From Streptomyces rishiriensis (GTDB taxonomy: Bacteria > Actinomycetota > Actinomycetes > Streptomycetales > Streptomycetaceae), in assembly GCF_030815485.1 (NCBI RefSeq), contig NZ_JAUSWV010000002.1, positions 6,448,001 through 6,512,000 of the forward strand: a stretch of DNA of 64,000 nucleotides. Reading direction: 5' to 3'. Numbering within the stretch: position 1 is the stretch's first letter; every line of letters starts with the position of its first letter. This document shows, one piece after another, positions 45,502-52,647 of the stretch. Both the position numbers and the translations under genes were made by a program. The notes under the pieces were generated by a model that was not told the DNA's origin, ran no database searches, and saw only the letters and a list, made by a program, of their open reading frames with translations.

Positions 45502-45588
45502 GACCGGTCCTGGCTCCGGGTCAGGAGCAACTAGGACCGGTCCTGGCTCCGGGTCAGGAGCGACTAGGGCCGGTCCTGGCCCCGGGGT
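45490..45588. repeat. 33-bp palindrome-containing repeat, 3 copies, spanning two gene ends
   Basis: Copies start at 45490, 45523 and 45556. Each contains the palindrome AGGACCGGTCCT (AGGGCCGGTCCT in copy 3) and a TAG. The permease stop lies in copy 1, and the reverse-strand RidA stop in copy 3. The palindromes could serve as bidirectional terminators. Confidence 0.9.
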
Positions 45589-46040
45589 GACGGCCGAACA
45601 GCGATCGCGTCCACCTCGAACAGCATGCCCGGCAGGGCGAGCGAGGCGACCCCGCTCAGGGTCTGGGCGGGCAGCCGCTCGCCGAAGCGGGCATGCAGGG
45701 CCTTGCCCAGGATCCCGAGCCTGCCGGGATCGTGGTCGACGACGAACGTACCCAACCGCACGACGTGCCGGAGCCCGAGGCCCACCCCGGCCAGCGCCGC
45801 CTCCAGTCGGTCGAAGGCCAGTTCCACCTGGGCGCCGAAGCCGCCGGGCACGGGGGCTCCCGACGCGTCCGAGGCGTACTGACCCGCGAGGAAGACCAGT
45901 TCGCCGGGCGCCGACACGGCATGGCTGTAGCCGAAGGGCGTGGGGTCGTGCAGGACGGGCGGGTTGGTGATCGTACGTTCGTCGTGCCTGTGGCTCTGGC
46001 TGCGGCTGTCGCTCGGGCTCTGGCTCGGGCTCTGGTTCAT
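45564..46040 (-). CDS. RidA/YjgF-family protein
   Basis: A 158-residue protein of the Rid family (enamine/imine deaminases). The core has FLAGQYASDASG near residue 55, VELAFDRLEAALAGVG, RLGTFVVDHDP and the C-terminal GMLFEVDAIAV. Whether it keeps deaminase activity is uncertain: the Arg usual near position 105 in active RidA is not obvious (ALPGMLFEVDAIA). The first 20 residues are a repetitive Ser/Gln stretch encoded by GGCTCT-like hexamers. The ATG at 46040 was chosen over an upstream one that would begin in repeat sequence. It lies downstream of conservon 1. Confidence 0.87.
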   Translation of the reverse strand: MNQSPSQSPSDSRSQSHRHDERTITNPPVLHDPTPFGYSHAVSAPGELVFLAGQYASDASGAPVPGGFGAQVELAFDRLEAALAGVGLGLRHVVRLGTFVVDHDPGRLGILGKALHARFGERLPAQTLSGVASLALPGMLFEVDAIAVRPSPRGQDRP

Positions 46041-46165
46041 GACGGAAACAACTGCGGTGCGGGGGAAGGCCATTCCCCCGCACCACAGTTCCGTTTCGGT
46101 AACCGCTGTCTTCGCCGTTGCCGACCGACCCGGTCGGTGCCGGACCTTTCCAGGCATTGTCGAGC

Positions 46166-46216
46166 GTTTTCGCGTTCCTGTTGCCGTTCCCGTTCCTGTT
46201 CCCGTTTCTGCTTCTG
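46166..46216 (-). repeat. Imperfect GTTCCC hexamer tract
   Basis: About eight imperfect 6-bp units (GTTCCT, GTTCCC, GTTTCT) between RidA and the end of conservon 1. It is the complement of the GGAAAC-type motif seen elsewhere in the window. Confidence 0.75.
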
Positions 46217-46239
46217 CGCCCTTCCGAACCGGGACGCTG

Positions 46240-46839
46240 TCACCCGCCCGACCGGGCCAGCGCCTGTTCCAGCACGACCAGCAGGGCGTCGCGTACCGAG
46301 CCGCGCTCGCGGGCGTCGAAGACGAGCAGTGGGACGCCCTCGGACACGTCGAGGGCCCAGCGGACCTCGTCCAGCGTGTGCGCGGTCTGGCCGTCGAAAG
46401 CGTTTACCGCAACGGCGAACGGAATCTGCTTGTGTTCGAAGTAGTCGACTGCGGCGTAACAGTCGTCGAGACGGCGGGTGTCCACGATGACGAGCCCGCC
46501 GACCGCGCCTTCGACGATGTCGTCCCACATGAACCCGAACCGCTCCTGCCCGGGCGTGCCGAACAGATACAGCTTCAGTGTCGGGTCGATGGTGATGCAG
46601 CCGAAGTCCATCGCGACCGTGGTGGTGGTCTTGCGCGGGGTGTGGCTGAGGTCGTCCACACCCGCCGCGACCTCGGTGATGGCCGCTTCGGTGGTCAGCG
46701 GCTCGATCTCGGAGATCGAGCCGACGGCGGTGGTCTTGCCCACGCCGAAACCGCCCGCGATCACCAGTTTCACCGGCAGCGGCGGCCGTACGGCGGCCTG
46801 GCCGGCCGAGGTGCGGACCAGCGGTTCAGTCGGTGTCAC
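46240..46839 (-). CDS. cvnD: Conservon 1 CvnD, small Ras-like GTPase
   Basis: A 199-residue GTPase. P-loop GGFGVGKTTAVGS, switch II-like LFGTPGQERF and the NAFDG-type base-recognition region (VAVNAFDGQ) are present. CvnD proteins partner with CvnA-C at the membrane in Streptomyces signalling. A GTG start with a GGGGG ribosome site overlaps the end of cvnC by 14 bases, the same overlap as in the second conservon. It is the last gene of the operon. Confidence 0.93.
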   Translation of the reverse strand: MTPTEPLVRTSAGQAAVRPPLPVKLVIAGGFGVGKTTAVGSISEIEPLTTEAAITEVAAGVDDLSHTPRKTTTTVAMDFGCITIDPTLKLYLFGTPGQERFGFMWDDIVEGAVGGLVIVDTRRLDDCYAAVDYFEHKQIPFAVAVNAFDGQTAHTLDEVRWALDVSEGVPLLVFDARERGSVRDALLVVLEQALARSGG

Positions 46840-47269
46840 GGAGTACCCCCCGGGAGTCGGGGATGGCCCGCAGGCCATCGATAACCCTGCGCAGAACGGA
46901 TGCGTCGTGGGTGACGCCGGAGTCGGGCACGTGCACCGACAACTGCCCCGCCGTCCGGAGGTCCTCGGCGAGGACCCGCACCACGTTCAGATGCAGCCGC
47001 AGCCTGGCCGCGATCTCCGCGATGGACTGCGGGACGCGGCAGGCGGCGACGATGTCGTGCTGTTCGAAGGAGAGCCGGTCGAGCGCGCCGAGCCCGCCGG
47101 TGGTGGCCACCAGCTGTGTCTCCACGGGCATCGTCCGGCCGGACGACGCCTCGCCCGCGCCGCCCGCGACCCGGCCGGCGGTGACCAGGAAGGGCCGGAC
47201 GGCGGGTGCGGGACCGACGGGTACGACGCCGTCCTCGCCGGGCCCGCGCGGTGTGCGGCCGTCCGCCAT
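46826..47269 (-). CDS. cvnC: Conservon 1 CvnC, DUF742 protein
   Basis: A 147-residue DUF742 protein of the conservon. The core shows PAVRPFLVTAGRVA near residue 20, then the helix-turn-helix-like HDIVAACRVPQSIAEIAARLRLHLNVVRVLAEDL, and an end VLRRVIDGLRAIPDSRG. DUF742 proteins are thought to bind the roadblock protein or GTPase. It is in line with cvnB (31-base gap) and overlaps cvnD. Confidence 0.92.
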   Translation of the reverse strand: MADGRTPRGPGEDGVVPVGPAPAVRPFLVTAGRVAGGAGEASSGRTMPVETQLVATTGGLGALDRLSFEQHDIVAACRVPQSIAEIAARLRLHLNVVRVLAEDLRTAGQLSVHVPDSGVTHDASVLRRVIDGLRAIPDSRGVLRDTD

Positions 47270-47300
47270 CGGTGTTCGCTCTCTCTACGGTGGCACGCGC

Positions 47301-47777
47301 TCAGCGCGTACGCGTGGCGCCGACGCTGTTCTTCAGTTCCAGGACGAGCTGCGGGCTGAGCGCCGTGCCCGCGCGGTTGGCGAACACCGTCATCTCGTAG
47401 GCGATGTTGCCCAGCTTGGCCTCCTTGTCGGTGACGACGCCGAGCACGGCGCCGCTGCCGATCGCGGAGACCAGGACATGGCCGCCCTCCAGGTCGATGA
47501 TGACCTTGTTCAGGCCGCCCAGCCCGTAGTTGCCGGAGGCGCCCGCGGCCAGGCTGGTGATGCCTGAGACGATCGCGGCCAGCCGTTCGGAGTCGGCGTG
47601 CTCGCGCAGCTCCGACACCGCGATCAGCAGTCCGTCCGAGGACACCGCGATGGCGTCCACGACCCCTGCGGTCTCGGTGGCGAAACGATTGAGCAGCCAG
47701 GTGAAGTCGGCTGCGGCGGCCCGCAGGTCGGTCGGCCTGGCGTCTCCGGCGGGAGTCTCACCTGTCGACGTGCTCAC
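47301..47777 (-). CDS. cvnB: Conservon 1 CvnB, roadblock/LC7 protein
   Basis: A 158-residue roadblock/LC7 domain protein, with TWLLNRFATETAGVVDAIAVSSDG and LAAIVSGITSLAAGASGNYGLG. Roadblock proteins regulate small GTPases, here the CvnD of the same operon. The GTG start overlaps the cvnA stop (GTGA), so CvnA and CvnB are translationally coupled. Confidence 0.94.
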   Translation of the reverse strand: MSTSTGETPAGDARPTDLRAAAADFTWLLNRFATETAGVVDAIAVSSDGLLIAVSELREHADSERLAAIVSGITSLAAGASGNYGLGGLNKVIIDLEGGHVLVSAIGSGAVLGVVTDKEAKLGNIAYEMTVFANRAGTALSPQLVLELKNSVGATRTR

Positions 47778-50700
47778 TGCTCGGCTCCTTCCGGAAGGTG
47801 GTTCTGGTGGTGCGTGCTGTCCCGGACGGTGATCGGGTCGGTGATCGGTCCGGTCCGGTCGGACCCGTCGGACGGCTCTGTCCGGTCGGTCCTCTCGGGC
47901 GAAACGTCGGGACGGTGGTCGGGCCGGCGGTCGTTCCGGCGGTCGGTCGGGTCTTCGGGGGTGGGGGTGGCGAGGGGGTGGGACTCGACGGGGCGAGGGT
48001 GCTCGCCGGTGTCCCGGTGCGCACGGGCCACGGCCGCCTCGAACTCCTCCAGCGCATCACGTACGGCGTCCGCGTCGGCGGGGCGGGGGGCCTGCCGCGC
48101 GGCCTGCTGGGCGGCGGCGTCGGCGGTCGTCCTGAGCGTGGCGCCACGCACCCGCCGGCGGAGCGGGCGGGAGCCGTCGGGACCGACGGCGAACGGGTCG
48201 GCCCCGGCCTGGGCACGGGCCGAGAGGGGACCGCCGGACCCGGTGGCGCGGTCGAGCGGGGACGGTTCGGCGCCATGGTCGGCGACGATGTGCTCCGCCC
48301 CGCGGACGGAGTCGCCGGAGCCGCTCGTCGCGCGGCCCTGGCCGCTCTCGGGTCCGGACGGGTGGGCGTGCGGCGCGGCCTGCGCCGTACGCGCGGCGGG
48401 GTGGGACCCGGTCGCGTGGACGTGTGACGACTCCCCGGTACCGGCGGAGGTCGTGCGCTCCGCCGTACGGGCGCGCTCCCCGGGTTCGTCCTGCGCGCGG
48501 GCGTGGGACGTCGTCCCGGCCGTACGGGGCGCCGGGATTCCGACGCCGGCCGGGTAGGAGCGGGCTGCCGGCCCACCGGTGGTGCCGGACTCGGCCCCGG
48601 TACTGACCGTTGCCTCGTGCGGGGCGGGGAGTTCCTCGTCGGCGGGGGACCCGGACTTCGCCGTACGGGCGGAGACACCGGTTTCGGCGGCAAGCTCGGA
48701 GGAAACGGTTGCAGCCGCATGCCCGGTGAGGTCGGAGGAAACGGTTGCAGCCGCATGCCCGGTGAGGTCGGAGGAAACGGTTGCAGCCGCATGCCCGGTG
48801 AGGTCGGAGGAAACGGTTACAGCCGCATGCCCGGAGGAAGGGGAGCCGATGTCACCGGTAACGCTGGAGGAACCGCTTTCCGCGATACGGGACGCGATAC
48901 CGGTTTCATCGATACGGGATGAGACACCGGTTTCCGCCGTACGGGACGAGATACCGCTTTCCGCGGTTGCGGCGGAGGTGGCTGTCACCGTGGTGGCGGT
49001 GTCGCGGGTCGGGTCTTCGGTGTCGCGCGTCGGGTCGTCCGTGCCGGTCGCCGGAGCGAGCGGGGCCTCGGCCTCTCGTTCGTCCGGGGACGGATCGCGG
49101 CGGGGGACCCGGCGCGGGAGCGCGGTCGCGTCGTCCTCGCGCGTGGCCCAGGACGGAACCGTGGACGGGATCGAGTTCGACGGCGAGGGGCCGGCCGCGG
49201 GGGCCGACGGGGCGGCGAGCGCCGCCGCGGCCGGGGACGACGGTGTGCCGGGGGAGGCGGGCCTGCCCACCGCACCCAGCTCGTTCATCGTCAGGAGCAG
49301 CGTCGACGGGATCAGCACTTCGGCCGTCACGCCGCCCCCCGGGGTGCGGGAGAGGGTGACGTCGACGTCCCAGCGGCGGGCCAGTGCGCCGACCACGAAG
49401 AGGCCCAGCACCTTCGTCGGGACGACGTCGAGGCGTTCGCGGCGCACGAGGCGGGAGTTCTCCTCGGCGAGGCGCTCGGCGCTCATGCCCAGACCGTGGT
49501 CGGCGACGGTGATCGAGGCGCCGTCGTGATCGGAGCCGACGACCACCTCGACGGGGCTGCCCTCGGGCGAGAACGACACGGCGTTCTCCAGGAGTTCGGC
49601 GATCATCAGCGTGAGGTCGCCGATGATGTCGGGCTCCACCATGGCCTCGGTCGCGGCGCGCAGTTGAACCCGCTGGAAGCCCTCGATCTGGCCCAGCGCG
49701 GCGCGTACGACGTTGGTGAGTTCGGTCGGGCCGGCCTCCAGGACGGTCTCGCGGATGCCGGCCAGCAGCATCAGGCTGTCGGCGTTACGGCGCAGGCGGA
49801 CCGCGATGTGGTCGATGGAGTAGAGCCGTTCGAGCAGTGCCGGGTCGGTCTCGCCGCGCTCCACCGCGTCGATCAGAGCAAGTTGACGTGTCGTCAGGTT
49901 GCTGACGCGGCGGCCGACGTTGCCGAACATCTCGGCGACGTTGCGGCGGCTGAGGACCTGGCGTTCCAGCAGCGCGGCCGCGGTGGTCTGCACGTTGTTG
50001 AAGGCCTCGGCGAGTTCACCGATCTCGTCGTCCGCGGTGACCGGCAGCTCACGCAGGCGCGGAGGGCCGGACTCCTCGGCGTCGTCGTCGGCGACGCGGG
50101 CGAGCTCGCGGCCCGCTACGTCGGCGACCTCCTGGGCGGCCCCCGTCAGTGCCAGCACCGGACGGACCACGGAGCGGCGTACCAGGATGGAGAAGGCGAT
50201 CCACAGGGCGAAGGAGAGCAGCGCCAGGGTGAGCAGCAGACCCGCGCGCCACTGGGCGCTGGAGGCGGTGTCGTCGGCCCGGTCGGCGATCTGGTCGATG
50301 AGCGACGCGGTGATCTTCAGCCGGTTCCGGGCCTGCGCGCTGTAGTCGGGGTAGGAGGCGATGGCCGCGCGGAACGCCGTACGGATCTCGGCTTTGGACT
50401 CTGCCTGCAACGCGCTCGGGTCGACGGCCAGTTCGGCGTAGTGTTGGCCGATCGAAGCCTGCGAGGCGTTGTGCTCGATGCCGCCGAACTCCTCGTTCTG
50501 CGTGTCGTTGGCGAACCGCTCGAACCGTTCGGCCTGGTAGGTGAACAGCTCGTAGGAGCCGACCGCGCCGGTGAACTCGATCAGCGCGTTGCTGTCGCCG
50601 GTCCGTGCGGAGAAGACGCCGGTCTCGAAGGCGCCGTGCGCGGCGTCGGCGCGCAGCAGCGAGTCGAGGAGGTTGCCGGTGAAGGTCGTCGCGAGGGCGG

Positions 50701-51262
50701 CGTTGCGGTCCAGGCCCAGGCCGTCGATGAGGCCGTCGGCCGCACCCGAGTACGCCGGGTCGATGTTGTCGGCCGGCAGATAGCCCTGTTCGATGGTGGC
50801 CCGCAGGCCGGCGAGGCCCTGGACCTCCTTCAGCGCCTGCACCTCGGTGTCCGGCAGCCGCTCGCCGAAGGCGTCGACCACCTTGCGTACCTGCGCGTCC
50901 ACGGCCGCCTGCGCCTGCCGGTAGCCGTCGGTGGAGGGGGTGCCGCCGTCGAAGGACGCCTCGTGCCGCACGGAGAGCAGGATCGCCTGCTGGTGTTCGT
51001 CCTGCAGTTGGGCGACGAGCTGGGCGACCTGCGCGCTGTCACGCACCAGTTGGGCGGCGTCCTCCGCGCGGTTGGACTCCTGCACCAGGTCGACGATGAG
51101 GTACGTCAGCAGCAGCGCGATCACCGTCAGCGGGATACCGACGAGTACGTTCAACTTGCGCTGGAAGGGCCACCGGTCGGCGAAACCCCGCAGGCCCCGG
51201 CGCACGGACGTCGGTGCCGAGGATCTCGACCGGGCGGACGCGTCCACCTCTTTCGTGGACAC
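47774..51262 (-). CDS. cvnA: Conservon 1 CvnA, membrane sensor with ATPase domain and long repetitive tail
   Basis: A 1,162-residue protein. A membrane helix (residues 38-60) precedes a nitrate/nitrite-sensing (NIT)-like extracellular domain, a second helix near residue 330 and a HAMP linker. A dimerisation/ATPase region follows with ELLENAVSFSPEGSPVEV and ADHGLGMSAERLAEENSRL. The last ~450 residues are low-complexity, with repeated TVSSDLTGHAAA (12 residues) and DPTRDT units. The usual phospho-acceptor His is not obvious, so it may sense without classical kinase chemistry. The GTG at 51262 follows AAGGAGG, a good site; the frame is open further upstream without one. Confidence 0.9.
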   Translation of the reverse strand: MSTKEVDASARSRSSAPTSVRRGLRGFADRWPFQRKLNVLVGIPLTVIALLLTYLIVDLVQESNRAEDAAQLVRDSAQVAQLVAQLQDEHQQAILLSVRHEASFDGGTPSTDGYRQAQAAVDAQVRKVVDAFGERLPDTEVQALKEVQGLAGLRATIEQGYLPADNIDPAYSGAADGLIDGLGLDRNAALATTFTGNLLDSLLRADAAHGAFETGVFSARTGDSNALIEFTGAVGSYELFTYQAERFERFANDTQNEEFGGIEHNASQASIGQHYAELAVDPSALQAESKAEIRTAFRAAIASYPDYSAQARNRLKITASLIDQIADRADDTASSAQWRAGLLLTLALLSFALWIAFSILVRRSVVRPVLALTGAAQEVADVAGRELARVADDDAEESGPPRLRELPVTADDEIGELAEAFNNVQTTAAALLERQVLSRRNVAEMFGNVGRRVSNLTTRQLALIDAVERGETDPALLERLYSIDHIAVRLRRNADSLMLLAGIRETVLEAGPTELTNVVRAALGQIEGFQRVQLRAATEAMVEPDIIGDLTLMIAELLENAVSFSPEGSPVEVVVGSDHDGASITVADHGLGMSAERLAEENSRLVRRERLDVVPTKVLGLFVVGALARRWDVDVTLSRTPGGGVTAEVLIPSTLLLTMNELGAVGRPASPGTPSSPAAAALAAPSAPAAGPSPSNSIPSTVPSWATREDDATALPRRVPRRDPSPDEREAEAPLAPATGTDDPTRDTEDPTRDTATTVTATSAATAESGISSRTAETGVSSRIDETGIASRIAESGSSSVTGDIGSPSSGHAAVTVSSDLTGHAAATVSSDLTGHAAATVSSDLTGHAAATVSSELAAETGVSARTAKSGSPADEELPAPHEATVSTGAESGTTGGPAARSYPAGVGIPAPRTAGTTSHARAQDEPGERARTAERTTSAGTGESSHVHATGSHPAARTAQAAPHAHPSGPESGQGRATSGSGDSVRGAEHIVADHGAEPSPLDRATGSGGPLSARAQAGADPFAVGPDGSRPLRRRVRGATLRTTADAAAQQAARQAPRPADADAVRDALEEFEAAVARAHRDTGEHPRPVESHPLATPTPEDPTDRRNDRRPDHRPDVSPERTDRTEPSDGSDRTGPITDPITVRDSTHHQNHLPEGAEQ
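48698..48835 (-). repeat. 36-bp in-frame repeat inside cvnA, ~3.8 copies
   Basis: Four units starting at 48698, 48734, 48770 and 48806 (the last partial), each beginning GGAGGAAACGGTT. They encode TVSSDLTGHAAA repeats in the tail of CvnA. Differences are single bases, so the copies are recent. Confidence 0.93.
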
Positions 51263-51663
51263 CGGGCCTCCTTCAAGAAGGTGTTGCAGGCGTGCAAGGG
51301 GGTTCGCATGCATGCCGGAACTCTGCACACACGTGTCCGAATATGAATGATACGGAAGCGGCCCCCGCACACCGCTGTGGCCGACGCCGACTGCTGTGGC
51401 GGACGCCAACTCCGGCGAGACTATCGCCTATTCGAACGGCCGAGCGCGTAGCCCTACGTCAAGAATCCATTACGAAGCGGTGAACCGGAACCTGTCCGGG
51501 ACCACCGGAGAGGTACCCGGACGATCTTCTGATCCCTGCGCAAGCGATCACGGATCGAAGCCAATCGGTAACCCGGCTGCTCTTGACTGATCGAGAAGCG
51601 GGTGGATTGGATCAGGACAGAGTGTTTGAGTTCTCATCAACCCCACAGCCCGGAACGGGAACC
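51263..51663. other. Divergent promoter region between cvnA and the solute-binding gene
   Basis: This 401-bp gap is less GC-rich than its surroundings and should hold promoters for both genes. For the rightward gene the best candidate is TTGACT (51583) with TTGGAT 18 bases later. For leftward cvnA I see AT-rich TATCATTCATAT near 51330-51350 on the reverse strand but no clear -35. No short gene is evident. Confidence 0.6.
51583..51612 (+). promoter_or_regulatory. Candidate promoter of the osmoprotectant-binding protein gene
   Basis: TTGACT (51583-51588) and TTGGAT (51607-51612) are separated by 18 bases. The start codon at 51664 would give a leader of about 45 bases. The -35 is near-consensus, the -10 only fair. 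Confidence 0.4.
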
Positions 51664-52623
51664 GTGACTTCCAACGCCCACAGCAGCAGGTCCCTCAGGA
51701 ACCACCCCGGTGCGGCGGCCGTCGCCCTCGCGGCCGTGACGGTCCTGCTGGCGGGATGCTCCTCCTCGTCCGACGACACCTCCGACCCGCTCGCCGGCGA
51801 CAAGGCGGCCGGTGACACCGTTGTCGTCGGCTCCAACAACTTCGCCGAGAGCATCCTGATCGCCGACATCTACGGCGAGGCCCTGAAGGCCAAGGGCATC
51901 AAGGTGTCCTACAAGCCCAACATCGGCAGCCGTGAGACCACGTACGGCCTCCTCAAGAACGGCTCCATCACCGTCCTGCCGGAGTACAACGGCTCGCTGC
52001 TGGCCTACCTGGACGCGAAGGCCGAGCAGACCTCGCTCGCGACCGTGAACGCCGCGGCGACGGCCAAACTCGACTCCAAGCTCACGCTGCTGGAGTCGTC
52101 GCCGGCCGAGGACAAGGACTCCGTCACGGTCAACGCGGCGACCGCCGAGAAGTACAACCTCACCGCGACGTCCACGCTCGCCGACCTCAAGGACATCGCG
52201 CCGGAGCTGGTCCTCGGCGGTTCGCCCGAGTTCCAGACCCGCCAGCAGGGCATGCTCGGCCTGGAGTCGGTGTACGGGCTGAAGTTCAAGTCCTTCAAGG
52301 CCCTGGACGCCGGCGGCCCGCTGACCCAGGCCGCGCTGAAGAAGAACACCGTGCAGGCCGCGGACGTCTTCACCACGGACCCGACCATCACCAAGGAGAA
52401 GTTCGTCGTCCTCCAGGACCCCAAGAACCTCTTCGGATTCGCGAACGTGACCCCGCTGGTCTACAAGAGCGGACTCTCCCAGGAGGGCGTCGACGCCCTC
52501 AACGCCGTCTCCGCCAAGCTCGACACCAAGACCTTGCTCGAGCTGGACTCCCAGGTCCAGCTGGAGAGCAAGGACCCGCTGGACGTCGCCAAGGCCTGGC
52601 TGAAGTCGGCCGGCCTCGGCTGA
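51664..52623 (+). CDS. Osmoprotectant/glycine betaine-binding lipoprotein (ProX/OpuCC type)
   Basis: A 319-residue lipoprotein: basic N-terminus, hydrophobic core and lipobox LLAGC near residue 35. The mature domain has the QAT-family blocks VVVGSNNFAESILIADIYGEALKAKG, NIGSRETTYGLLKNGSI and LPEYNGSLLAYLD. It should bind compatible solutes outside the membrane for delivery to a betaine ABC importer. The matching ATPase and permeases are 6 kb to the left (42969-45501), separated by RidA and a conservon on the other strand. A longer frame from 51583 lacks a signal peptide, so the GTG at 51664 is preferred. Confidence 0.93.
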   Translation: MTSNAHSSRSLRNHPGAAAVALAAVTVLLAGCSSSSDDTSDPLAGDKAAGDTVVVGSNNFAESILIADIYGEALKAKGIKVSYKPNIGSRETTYGLLKNGSITVLPEYNGSLLAYLDAKAEQTSLATVNAAATAKLDSKLTLLESSPAEDKDSVTVNAATAEKYNLTATSTLADLKDIAPELVLGGSPEFQTRQQGMLGLESVYGLKFKSFKALDAGGPLTQAALKKNTVQAADVFTTDPTITKEKFVVLQDPKNLFGFANVTPLVYKSGLSQEGVDALNAVSAKLDTKTLLELDSQVQLESKDPLDVAKAWLKSAGLG

Positions 52624-52647
52624 GGTTCCACCGGATCACGTGAACCG

